Below are positions 1 to 12,053 of a stretch of 64,000 bases of DNA, piece by piece (the first letter of the stretch is position 1; each line of letters opens with the position of its first letter). The notes beneath the pieces were generated by a model that saw only the letters and a program-made list of their open reading frames with translations, had not been told where the DNA came from and made no database searches. The position numbers and the translations under genes were made by a program. This DNA is from Antennarius striatus (taxonomy: Eukaryota; Chordata; Actinopteri; Lophiiformes; Antennariidae): NCBI RefSeq assembly GCF_040054535.1, contig NC_090779.1:23428501-23492500 (forward strand), given 5' to 3'.

Positions 1-560
1 TCCCAGTTAATGCACATCTCTGCAGACACCAGGCAGACCTTGACTCTGAAGAAGCGTGTTTTGTGATTTAATTGGTGCATTTGTCTTCCAGTGGTTCTTT
101 TTGGTCAATTTGCACGAGATGGTTCATCTTCATTATCCACATTTTCAACAAAGCAGAACAATGTGTGCTTCTACTACAGTTGTATTTCTCTTTTTATAAA
201 TGAATGTAAAATTACAATGTCTCTTGGTTTTACTTTATTTCACCTTTATTACTTTTAGGTAAATGTGTTGTGTGAATTTCAAACTAATTCAAACTTTACC
301 AAACATTATTTACACAACCTAATTATTAATCAGTTGTGGAGAAAGTAGTTTTTCAGTATCTTCTAATGTGACATGAATTCTGTGAAGGATTAAGATTTCA
401 CCAGCATCTTTATTTTTTAAAAGGTTACACAAAATGAGTCTGAAATGAATTGTTTCCATAACAAACGCAAAAAAAGCACAATGAATTTTGATTTGACAAT
501 TTTTTTCTTTTAAAAACTAATTTTCAAAACAAAGCAGATGGACGAATCGCGAAAATTATC
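1..560. other. AT-rich flank upstream of tmem168
   Basis: This stretch is AT-rich, with oligo-T and oligo-A runs and no reading frame of note. It lies just upstream of the probable tmem168 promoter. I see no exon, RNA gene or repeat family that I can name. It could be intergenic DNA or the 3' untranslated region or intron of a neighbour outside the window. Confidence 0.5.
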
Positions 561-599
561 CTACGGGGTGATTAAATTTGTCCCTGCGTGCGAGCCGTA

Positions 600-984
600 G
601 TCGAGTCCTCCATCATGGCGGAAGTCAACTCACCAAAGTTTTGACGTAACAAACTTTTCGAAATGATTTGTGCGTCTCTGTCCGGACAAGTGATTCCAGG
701 CTGGTCAGAATTAGACTTTTTCACACTAACAGACATTAAATTAAAAACAATTCGAACACCGGAAGCTAAAATGTAAACGTTTATCGTGCTAACCGGTGCT
801 AGCTTGCAGGAACTACGCTTGTCTGTTTCAACAAGTTAGCTAGCTGGCAAAAGTTAGCCGAAGTTTTGTTTTCAATTCGATTCAAAAAAACTTTATTAGT
901 TTTTGACGACACGTGTCTCATGTCAACGAACGGGTTCTAACTAACACAAGGGGCCGCGTTCCGGCGGTGGATATTAAACGCCAA
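600..984 (+). promoter_or_regulatory. tmem168: Probable tmem168 promoter and 5' UTR
   Basis: A block 'ccatcatggcggaagt' at about 611-626 combines a YY1-type site (ATGGCGG) with an overlapping ETS-type site (CGGAAG), a pairing commonly found at transcription starts of TATA-less housekeeping genes. No TATA box is evident. The ATG inside it (614) opens a nine-codon upstream reading frame that stops at once and is out of use for the main protein. The first in-frame ATG of the coding sequence is at 985, so transcription probably starts near 600 and leaves a 5' UTR of about 370 bases, assuming no 5' intron. Confidence 0.45.
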
Positions 985-3865
985 ATGGAGAAACTGTGTC
1001 GCTTTTTGCGGTACTCCGCCTGCCACTGCCTGCATGCGGCCATGACCAGGCTGGATGAGGTCAACGGGGATGTCAGCATGTGGTCGTCCGTCCGGCTGCT
1101 GGGCTACCTGTCCGGACTCAACCTGCTGGTCGCCCTGTGCCTGGGGCTCTACGCCCGCTGGGAGAGGACCGCAGAGACCATCCTCCTGGTCATCTTCATC
1201 CTGGCTCTGCTCGTCTTCGGCATCGCCAGCATCGTCCACTACTATTTCAGCATGGAGAGGATCAGCCTGATCCTCCTCCACCCGTGGTTTGGCTTCCTGC
1301 AGGGGCTGCTGTGCTTCCTCAACAGCCCCCTGCTGGAGGGCGACCTGAAGGACCGTGTGGCCAACTACCTGCTGGTGACCAGCCTGGTTCTCAGGTCGCT
1401 CTGGGCGCTGCTGGACCGCCTGTTGGGATGCACCAGGTACCGGCCAGCCTTCCTCACGTCGGCGGAGCGGCTGGAGCTGGTGGGGTTCGCCGTGGCCAGC
1501 ACGATGCTGCTCCCCCACGGCTCCACCATCAGCGTGATGGTGCTGCTGCTGGCCCTGGGCGCGGTGATGATCGCCCTCCGGATGAAGGTTCTTCTGGCTC
1601 TGCCCAACTTGCTCTGCTTCACCGTCATCGCCGCCAACCTGATCTTCTCCGTTCCCCAGAACTTCAGGGTCAACCCGTTCGCCCTGGCCTGTTTCTTCGG
1701 CCAGCTGATCTGCGACCCCCTGCTGGACGTCTTCTTCAGCGGTCTGTCCGTGACCGAGCGCTGGGAGCCTTTCCTGATGTGCGGTGGGCTGTTGCGCCGC
1801 CTGTCCCTCCTGCCCCTGCTCCTGGTGGAGGTGGGCTTCATTCCTCTGGCTGTTGTGGAAATGACGCACCTGAAGCCGTTGTACCTGACCATCCCCGGCT
1901 TCGTGTTGTGTGCGCTCTTCTGGGCCATCTGCCACATGGTGTTCTTCATCACGGTGTGGGGCTTCCACACCAAGCTGAGCGACTGCCAGAGGGTGTGTGT
2001 GTCCCAGGGCTCCGGTGGTAACGGCCTGGACAAGATCATGGCCTCCAAGGGCGTGAGACACTTCTGTCTGATCTCTGAACGGCTGCTCTTCTTCACGCTG
2101 GTGTCCACTGTGGCTGTGGCTGCGTTCTGTTGGCAGGTGGGAGCAACACCTGTGAAGGGGGGGGCGATGTGTGGATCTGGTAGAGCACCAAAATCATAGT
2201 GGGTAGTTCAAAACACACTTTAGAGTTAAGAGTAAGTTTAAAACAGGCATAAAAAAGGACGATCAGGCAGTCTTGAGAAATGGGAATGCTGTTTTTCCTG
2301 TTTCATGGAGCAGCAGAAAGTGTCACGACGAGGTGGGAGGAATATTTTTGACCCAGTATCTCTGTGCTGCTGGTGGAGAGGCTGAAACCATCAATGATTC
2401 GCAAAACAAAAGCACTTTTTCGATTCTCAGTTCATCAAAATAATAAAGGGGTGGAAGAGGTGAAAAACGGCCCGTTTAAATATTAGATATTATAAATCCG
2501 ATATGGTTTCAGTGAATCTGAAGTGGAGGCACTTCTGTCAGGTGACAACCTGTTCAGGCCAGTTGTGTGTAGATCCATTCACACACAGACTTAATTTAGT
2601 TAAAGTTACTTCCTACTGGAACCAGCCCTTATTTCCTTCAGGTGGTTTTTATTTAATTGCTGTTAAAAGTACATCAAAAAGCCAATAATCGATTGATTGA
2701 TTGATCTGTGGTGGGCGTCCTCAGGTCTCCAGCAGCATCTTCGTCAGCGTCTTCCTGCTTGTCCTCCCTCTGGAGTCTCTGTTCCACGGCCTCTTCCACG
2801 AACTGGGGAGCAGCCTTGGGGGGACGTGTGTGGGCTACGCCGTGGTCATCCCCACCAACTACTGCAGGTAGAGCACAAACACACGTCTGCACCTTGTGAT
2901 CCCCCCCCCCCCACATGCACCTGATCCCCCCCCCCTGTCTGCTGCAGCCCTGACGGCCAGCCGCTGCTGCTGCCTCCGGATCAGGTGCAGGAGCTGAACC
3001 GGCGCTCCACCGGCATGCTGACCAGCATGCAGCGCTTCTTCGCGCACCACCTGATCGAGACCTTCGGCTGCGACTACTCCACCAGTGGCGTGACACTGGA
3101 GGCCCTGGGGGCAAAGGTCAGGGCCTTCCTGGAGCTCCGCACGGCGGACGGGCCTCGCCACGACACCTACGTGATCTTCTACAGCGGACACAGCCACCGC
3201 TCTGGGGAGTGGGCGCTGGCAGGTGATTCCCGATCAGGAGTAGTAGTTTGTGCTTCTGCCTGTCGAATTCAGTCAATTAATTTGATCCGCTGGGTTGTGT
3301 GACCCCCCCCCCCCCAGGTGGAGACACCCTCCATCTGGACCAGATCCTGGACTGGTGGAGGGAGAAGAACGGCGCCTCGTGCTCGCGGCTCATCTTCGTG
3401 CTCGACTGCGACAACTCGTCGCCGTGGGTGAAGCGCATCAGGAAGGTGGAGGGGTTGTACGTGGCGGTGCAGGGGGCGACGCTCGCTCGAGCGAAGGACG
3501 TGGTGTTGGAGGACCCCCCCCAGCTGGGGGACTTCACCTCTCAGTGGGTGGAGTTCAACTGCAACCCGAACAGCAGCGTCCGCTGGTGCGAGAGGGGCCG
3601 GGCGGTTTCCGCCGTCTATGGCGTCTCCAAACACTGGAGCGACTACACGCTGCACCTCCCCACAGGAAGTGATGTCACCAACCACTGGAGGACATACTTC
3701 CCCCGGATGACCTACCCGGTGGTGCAGCTGGCGTTGTGGTGCGGGGGCCTGAACCTGCTGTGGCTTTGCAGCGCCTGCTTGCAATGTGTGAAGAGGGTGA
3801 AGCTCAACTGGTTTCCACCGGCGGTTCTGGACACCGGCCAGGGCTTCAAACTGGTGCGATCGTAG
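985..3865 (+). CDS. tmem168: Transmembrane protein 168 (4 coding exons, 705 aa)
   Basis: Recognised from the protein: the N-terminus ([19 protein letters not shown]), the motifs [16 protein letters not shown] and HTKLSDC, and the end [12 protein letters not shown] follow vertebrate TMEM168, which is about 697 aa in human. Exons: 985-2136 (ends CAG|GTGGGA), 2725-2867, 2948-3222, 3318-3865; phases 0, 2 and 1 join cleanly. ATG 985 is the first in-frame ATG and has A at -3 and G at +4. Hydrophobic segments lie at roughly residues 38-57, 64-86, 95-113 and 127-145, with several more up to about 403, then a soluble domain of about 250 residues and a last hydrophobic segment at 657-681. The soluble domain carries YSGH (His513) and VLDC (Cys554), suggestive of a caspase-like fold. 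The family has been tied to nuclear or ER membranes, but its biochemical function is not established. It converges with ptdss2. A 24-bp tandem duplication spans the stop codon. Confidence 0.96.
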
Positions 3866-3903
3866 GAACAGGAAGTAGGGCGATCGTAGGAACAGGAAGT
3901 AGG
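3856..3903 (+). repeat. 24-bp tandem duplication containing the tmem168 stop codon
   Basis: Two perfect adjacent copies of a 24-base unit (3856-3879 and 3880-3903) include the last two codons and the TAG. The period is a multiple of three, so the second copy repeats the stop in frame 24 bases downstream. Confidence 0.9.
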
Positions 3904-4765
3904 GCTGTTTTTAATTTGGAGAACGACACCAGCAGAAGATTTAAAAACAAAAACCTGAAAATCGGCAGCTGTTGGATCAAAACCGACCAGTACGCTGTGA
4001 GTTACTGTAAACTAACCTACCGTTTAGTTCCCTGTGCATTTTGAAATTCTTTTTTTTTTTTTGTTAACACCAAATTTTCTATTCTTACCGAATTCTTCTG
4101 TTAACGTGTTTAAAGTTTGGGTTTGAGGATCCGAACGTCCCGCCGCACAGATGCGTCGGTGTGTGGGATGAACGGTTTTTGCACTTTCTTGCTCGATATT
4201 TACCGTTAAATCTAATCCAACAGTCGTTTGGTGCCTCTTTTTAAAACCTGTAATAAACACCAAAAAGCTCGGCGCTCCTATGATGACCCGTCGAACCTTA
4301 AAGGAGCAGCTCGCTCAAAATAAAGACGCTGGAGGTTTCAGTCGACAAAATGTTTCTGGAGCTTCACAGAAACACCAAAGTGGCTGTGGTACATTTTTAG
4401 GCTCCAGCTCAGACCTAAATATATATATATAAAATTATATAATGTTGAGCTGGCTGTGGTCTGGCATCTTTCCCTCCCTTTTGTAGTCGTGTGTATTTTA
4501 TACTCCATTTGTTGAACCTTTGTGTCGTCACAGATTTGTGTGAAGCTTTATGTTTTTTTAAATACTCTCCAGCTGCTCTGAGGACTTTGGTATTTTTTGT
4601 ATTGATGAATGCACTATAAGCACAGAGTATTTATGCAATAACACCTCAGGATGGGATCAGGGTTCTTCCTGGTTTATTGCTGAACTATGCAGGTTGGATC
4701 GGTTTCAGATTTACGGTATGAAAGATGCTTGAAACTATGCAATAAAGCAGAAGTGACGCTTCACT
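3866..4765 (+). other. tmem168: tmem168 3' UTR with three polyadenylation signals
   Basis: The region after the stop is AT-rich and non-coding. AATAAA occurs at 4252-4257, 4319-4324 and 4741-4746. The last is followed by a T/GT-rich stretch and is the likely distal end of the transcript. The first two could give shorter forms. Confidence 0.55.
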
Positions 4766-5245
4766 GCTGACTCTTTTATTTCATTGTCCAGATATTGGAA
4801 ATTATAAAACTGTTCCAAGCTTTAGTCAAAGATGTCATAATTTGAGCGGGATTGAGATTAAAATGCTTTATTATGTTATTTTATCTTGAAAAGTTTAGAA
4901 GTCACCCCTGAACAAAGAATTCAAATCCTCCCAAAAGTCTATTCTTTATTCTACATTAGATCACACATTAATATCACTATTTGTTTCCATGTCATGTCTC
5001 AGATTATTTGTAGTAATAATAATGTTCAGTGATAATCTGGTCAGACCCGTCGGTCTCAGCAGCAGAAGTTTCATCTTCATCATCCATCAGATCCAGTTTG
5101 GAGTCAATCGCGTTGCATTCGCTTCATTCTGCTGCTACCACGTGACCAGAAGAGAAGACACGCTATTGGTCGTAGCTTTAAAACTTTGACCCGTTTAAGG
5201 AACGTGATTCACTAAAAATCAAACAGACGTTTCAAGTTTTCATCT
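4766..5245. other. Spacer between convergent tmem168 and ptdss2
   Basis: About 480 bases lie between the last tmem168 polyadenylation signal and the first one for ptdss2 on the other strand. The sequence is AT-rich and I see no gene or named repeat in it. Confidence 0.5.
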
Positions 5246-7426
5246 GATTTTATTGAAAATATTATAAAATTATGTGGTGCAGCAGCATATATTCAGTTTG
5301 TTTCGTCTTTATTCACATTTACAGAGCAAGTTGTCAAGGAGACGAGAGCAGGGACAGGAGTCTCCAGCGCTCCCTTGTGGCTCCGGGTGGTACTACACTG
5401 ACATGCGTTCCCAATTCTGAATTCCTGGTTTTATGACGTCAGAGCTGAAGCTCATGACTTGGGTCGGTTAACACCCGATTTATCCACTGATTTCAAGCAA
5501 AACAATCTCAACCAATCCAAGGCAGGGACTCAGGTCTGCAGTGAATCTGCAGCCAAAGTCTGACAAGCACGTGGTGAACTTCCATCATGTTTACAAGCGT
5601 CTGCATTGACGACACAGGACACAGAAACAAGCTTTAATGTAGACATTTTCTAAACTTGCAAAAAAACACAAAAAAAATCCTTTTTCAAAGACAAAACAAA
5701 GAGCAATCTAAACAGCACGAACATGACAGAAAACCGTTTAGAATAAACTCATAAGATAACTACACCTCAACGACGGCAGCCCGATCAACAGGTGGAAAAT
5801 TCTGTCTCTGCTTGGTATCAGGAATCCACTGAGATGTAACAGGAAACAAAAAAATCGCCAAACTAATTCTGTTAACGGTTGAAAATCCAAATCTAACTCA
5901 ACTGGAGTGTCTCCCTACACACAACTTGTTTCTTGGTATCGCCGCAGAGTCACAACATTCAAACTATTATTCCTACAGTCAAGAAATTTGTAGGCGTCTG
6001 TTTTGGTCTAGAATAAAACAAAAACAAAACTGGCATTTTGAGCTTATTTTATGTTGAAAATACAAAAGATTTGGTTAAATATGTCTGAATGTTGGAGAAA
6101 ATTTCAGAGAATCTTCATGATTAGAGAAAATCTTCATCGTAGCTGCTGAGTAACGTCCTGTTATTTAATCCAGCTCTACTTCAGTGACAAACAGCCAACC
6201 CGACGGCAGCTTTTGAGAAACCGACTGTCCAACAGGAATTCCACATAAACAGATATTCATTAAAGCTGTAGAGCAGATTCTCCAGGAGATACCCAGCACG
6301 AAACTCAACATGGTAACCTTCAGTTGTGATTTTGTACGATAGAAATAAAACTGACTTTGGAGGAATGCTGGGAAGAAAATGTTGGTCACGTTGAAAAAGC
6401 AGCGAACAAAAAGGGAAACAAAACAAACGTCTGTCAGCTTTTTTGTTTCTTCTTGTGATGCAAAAGCAAAGAAAAGAAGCAGCTGAAGGTGTTTAGCTTC
6501 TGTAGGAACCCCCCCCCCCCACAGGTCGGATGTTCCTTTGACCCCCCCCTCGATAACCGTTTGGTCCAAAAATACAAATGAACAAACGACTTAGCGAGTT
6601 AGCATGAAGAATCTGTAACACTTGGATAACTCTGAACATAACCCGCCGTGGACCGGGTTCAGCGTGCAGCATCTGTTACCGTGGTGATGTAGCCACCACC
6701 TCCGCGCTTTCCTCTCGTAGCGTAGAAAGAGGACGCTGCCGACCGAGCCCGCCCGCCCGCCCCAATGAGAACCTACCGACGCTGAAATGAAGAGGAGCTG
6801 ACGTGAGTCGGGAGCAGGAACGCCGTCTGAGCTTTGGTTCGTCGCTTGAACGCGTTTGGTCGACCGTATAAATAATCTGGATTAAAAAAAAAAAAAAGCA
6901 TTGGGTGACGAGCCTCCGGTCAGCCTACAGTGTTTCCTACGATCCGACTCGTCTCCAGACGTGTGATTGTCGTGGATGGATGGAGGGAGTGCTGCGGAAT
7001 TCTCCGTCTCTCATTTTACACACGAAGGAGAATCTAAAAGAAACTATAAAGCTTCTCAACAGAACCCCCTTCTAGCTCCTCCCCCCTCCCCCGTGTGAAC
7101 CAACGGGCGAGTCCTCCTTAAATCTTGCAGGAGAGAGCCTCCCGCTCAACACCAAACCTGCCCCCCCCCTCCAGAATGTGACCAGGAAACAGAATGAGGT
7201 GAAGCCCTGCAGTAAGACGACAACTACACATCCGATGAAGATCGCCCCGCCCCTTCCACCCCCCCACCCCCCCGCCTCGGTTAAATGACTACTTGGTTGG
7301 TGTAGGCACTAGAAAAGCGTCGACACAGCACATACGTGTCCGTGTGTCGGCCTCACGCCTCTACTGAGCTTCCGTCTAAAGCTCGTCTTCTTCCTCTCCG
7401 CCGCCGACCGACTCGGCGTCGTCCCG
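5246..7426 (-). other. ptdss2: Probable ptdss2 3' UTR
   Basis: On the minus strand AATAAA motifs (TTTATT on the given strand) occur at 5248-5253 and 5308-5313. From there to the ptdss2 stop at 7427 there is no credible reading frame. The part next to the stop is C/G-rich with poly-C runs near 6510, 6545, 7160 and 7260. A 2.2-kb 3' UTR is my inference; intermediate polyadenylation is possible. Confidence 0.45.
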
Positions 7427-10400
7427 TCAGGACTTCCTCTGTCGCACCGTCTCCGAGCTTCCGTTCAGCTTGCTCCGTCCGGACGGCGTGGCGGCGGTGC
7501 TGCCGTTGCCAAGGGGACGGTCCCGGTCCGGCGGGACTTCCTGTTTGCGTCGATGCGTCTCTTTGTAACGGAGGGTGATGTCGCTGCGGGGGGAAACAGA
7601 AGACTCAGAGAGAGGCGGATCCTGCCACGCCTGCAGCTAACGCTAACGCTAACGCGGCTCTTACCGGAAGAAGAAGCGCCACACCGTCCAGATGACGATG
7701 AGGATGAGTCCCAGGAGCCAACACTCCACGATGAAGAAGGGGATGGGCAGCATGATGGTGTTGGGGTCGTATTTGACCACGATGAGGAACTCGGTGACGG
7801 TGATCGCCGCCACCAGCCACGCCTGCTGGCCGAGCTTCTTGTGGAACTTCCTGTTTGGAGAGGACGACAAAATCCACGTCAAATATAAAACAGATCATGT
7901 CACTTTAATCCGACCCCCCCCCCCAAACTCACGGGTCGTCCATGAAGTCGTAGATCTCCCTCATGGCCACCCCGCCCACGTTGACGAAGAAGACGAGGCG
8001 CAGCAGCACCAGGTAGTGTTCAGGAGGCATCCACAGCACGAACTTCAGGTAGAAGGTGTTCAGCTCCGCCAGGAGGAACTGGGGGTTCAAACGGGGACGC
8101 CTCACATTTATTACCACACACTCCGGGGGGGGGGGTGTCCGACGACAACACGAAGTTGTCCCTTCTTACCATGAAGATGATGCCCAACACGGCCAGCCAG
8201 CGGCGAACCGTCGACGCCGGCTTCCACTCGAACTTCACCCAGCTGTACGGCGTGAACTGGAAGGCGATACGCTTGATCTTCCCCCTGGGGGAGGAGGGCG
8301 TCAGCGACAAGGACGGGAATAAATTTAAAAAAAAATAAAATGGAGGGGGGGGGGGGGTTCTCCCGCAGCAGGGATGAAGAGGATTTTTGCCGTACTTGTA
8401 GGTGGGGATGTTCCACAGGCCCTGCCACTGGTAGGGCTTCATGGACAGCCAGGCCAGGGTCTTCATGCCGCAGTAGATCCCCAGACCGTTACACACCAAC
8501 ACGTCCATGATCCACTGGGGACAAACACAACGTCAGCAGGGCTCCTCCCACTGCCACGCCCCCAGCCACGCCTCCTGTCCCGTACACAACTGTAATCCAT
8601 ATTTACTGTAAATAAGTAACCCGACCCATTCCGACAAGCTAACGGTCACGTGATCGCCCCCAGACGTCACCAGTAACGCTGCTGGTGAGATAAGGAGAAC
8701 TCATCGCCGCGGTGATGAAACCACTGACATATCAGAATCTGACTGAGAACGAAACACAGCCAACATTTAAAAGCTAGAATTTTTTTTTAATGTCTCTGAT
8801 GTGTCACAGATTGCAGCGTCTCGCCGTTGGTCCCTCATTAAGCCATCTAATCTTAATCTCAATCCGGGAGCCTTCAGAACGATTGAACTCTTCCGTGCGT
8901 ACATGGTCCCACCAGCACTCGGAGAAGTTGGGCAGCTGGTGCTCCAGGCTGTACTCCAGGAACTCGAACATGACGCTGATGATCATGCACATCCACCAAT
9001 CACGAATCATCAGCGTCTGAGGAGGAAGAGGAAGGAGAGGATGAGGAGCAGGAGGACTGGGGGGTGGGGGGGTGGCTACACTGGAGGTCCGTACCCACCT
9101 TGATATACCATCCCAGGAAGTGAGCTGGGACAAAACCGTCCATCTTGTCCTGCAGAGACAAACATAAATCCTCTTTAATGCCCCCCCCCCCGTAGGGGTA
9201 GGGGGTAATTAATCCATCGGGACGCGTCGTCTCCACCTTCACTCTTCTTCTTCTTCAGGTGTCAAAGTTCAAAGACTCACCCAGATGTTGTGGAACGGGT
9301 CGCTGACGTTTCCCGGGTCGTACATCAGGCAGTTCCCTCCGTAGTCGCGCTCGGGGAGGGGGACCCCCAGTTTGGGGTCGATGTACTTCATGAACTGTCG
9401 TCCGTCGTGAACCGTCTGGATCCGGGAGGGGGGGGGGGTGTTTCAGAAGCAGTGAAACGGTTACCGATCGGTCATTAATACAGATCGATACACGAAACGA
9501 TTTAGAATAAACACGTCAGTCATCATCATCATCATCATCATCATCAGGTCACCAACCTGGAAGAGGATGAAGATGAGGAAGAGCTCGTAGACGACGGTGA
9601 CGCAGAGCCAGAACCTCCAGTACGCTACAGGAAGAGGAAGTGACATCAGCTTCAGAGAGAAAGACATACTGCTGGGAGACGAGTGAGGAAGACGAAGACG
9701 AAGGCATGATGGATTAACTGAAGCCACGCCCCCACGTCAAGTTTCACAGAAATCCGTTTGGGGGGGCGGGGCGGGGGGGGTTATTGTATTACAAACGTTC
9801 CAAGAATGGATTCAAACAGCTCCTGTTGTTCTTGTCCTTTCTTACGAATGGTGGTTGTAGAGCTGCTGCTGCCACGCCCTACCGGGGGAGGGGGGGGGGT
9901 TCGGGGGGGTTGGACATCTTTACGTCCCTCTGGGGCTTTTTTCCCCCCCAGGATGTCAAACTGACGCCGCTCAGAGAATCACGCCGTCGCTCGTTTTAAA
10001 CAAACATCTCCGACGGAGAGGTGTCACCCCATGAGACCCATTAAAACGCTCCCCATCTAAGATTCCCTTTCATTCTTAAATGTCGGGGTTTTAACTTTAA
10101 CTGGCATCAACATAAATATTTGTCCTCCGACGTGGTTCCACCTCCGCTACAAACCAGCGGAGGTGGACCACCTGTGATGAAGACGCTCCTGTGGGATCAG
10201 CTTGTTTGTTGGTGTCTGATTTGCCCTCCCGTGGGGGGTAGGGGGTGGGGATCTGATTGGATGTTGCCCCGGCGCTCTGCAGCATAATAATAAATCCTAA
10301 ACAGGATATGTCACTTAAACACTAAAAAAAAAAAAAAGATGTAGGGTGTGACGGTGTGGGACTCACCTGGATGAGGTCTAGTGAACGGTCCGTCTTTGGC

Positions 10401-10845
10401 TTGAGTCACTCCGAAACAGAGGAACACCAGGATGCTCGCCACGATCCCCCTGCAGGAAGTCACGTTTAAGGAACCAGGAAGTTTAAAAAAACAACTCAGT
10501 TTTCTTTGACGTGCAACAATGATGATCTCGCGTGAGGATTTTCATCCAGGAAATACATTTTTTTAAAAAACAACACAGCTGGTTTCATTTTTCCTGTGGC
10601 CTGAAGGGAATTCTGAGCTGTGAAGCCGACGATCCATAAAAACGCAGAGAACGGAACGGGGAAGCTAACGCGACGCTTACACGTCAATCTGGAGGCCTGT
10701 CGGCAACCCCTCTCTGTTTATTATGGGATGGAACGGATCTGGACCCGCCGTCTGTCGGGACGTGTTGAGGATGAGGAGGGGGAAGAGAGGATATAAGACT
10801 CAGGGTTTAACTGGGATGATCAATTAGCCAAAACACTTTCAAACT

Positions 10846-10878
<33 letters not shown>

Positions 10879-11638
10879 AGGAAGTGTCATGGTTTCAAAT
10901 GATGCACTAACTCGAATGAGGCGAGTGGGCGTAGCTCAGCTAGCACACGTAGCATACACATGCTGGTAAATCTACCAGCTAAGGAAGTGAAACCACCTGA
11001 CACGGTGATGACATCACCAACTGTTGACCAATCAGAGGTGAGCCTGATATCCCCGGACTGACTCCCCGTCGGCGTTCCGTTCCAGCAGCCACTGACCTTT
11101 TGGTGTTGTAGGTGGTGTCCTGCGGGGTTTCCTCCAATAAGGTGACGTAGACGAGGGCGCAGGTCAGGATGAAGAGCACGGTGACCGTGTGAGCACGCCT
11201 GGGGGGGACAGGAAGGGGTTAGCGACGCCCGGAAACTGGAACGTCTAATAATATACACAGAAACAATAAAATCCTCTACAGCTTCCTTCTGGATTATCAA
11301 AATAAAAGTGTTTCTATTGTTTTTTTAAGCGCACACACGTCCCGTATCGCCGCGGCGTGAGGATCAGACGTTCACCTTTGACCTACAACGCAACCCTGAC
11401 AGGTCACAGCAACCCAACAATGACATCATCATGTCACGCAAATGAACCTTGGTCTCTGATTGGAGCGCTGTTTAAATCAGCGTGTAAACAAACAAACAAA
11501 CAAACAAACAAACAAAAAGGCTCCGCCTGCTGTCACATGTCCTCAGCATGAAAAGAGGCTCACCTGTGGTGGGAATGGAAATAGAATTACGGGTGACAAA
11601 GAGAATGTGAGGGAGGCGGGGGCGTACCACAACGACCT

Positions 11639-11671
<33 letters not shown>

Positions 11672-12010
11672 CACACACACACGCACACACAAGGTCAGGA
11701 CGGTTTTAAGAACCTTGTGTTTGTGCGCTCGCAGCTGTCAAACACCGACTGCTGCGCCGCCGACACGCTAACGCCGGCTAGCGTGGACGTTGACCGGTCA
11801 GGTGACGCTGAAGCATCATGGGACATGCCCCTTCAGGGACATTGAGCTTCACACTGGCTCATTGGTCGTCAGGGCTCTCTGTCAAACGGGTCGGGCCTAC
11901 TTTGTGCCTATCTGTAAATCCAATTACCAGAGCGGCGTGTGAACGCGAGGCCCCCGCCCCGGAGCGTGTTCAATGACACACGTGTTGCAGAACAAATAAC
12001 TAATAATTGC

Positions 12011-12053
<43 letters not shown>

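Noticed and set aside
937..2061. Long open frame (374 codons) antisense to tmem168 exon 1
   Set aside because: It lies exactly opposite the strongly supported tmem168 exon. The composition (Gln/Glu/His/Ala-rich) is the usual shadow of Leu-rich codons on the other strand.
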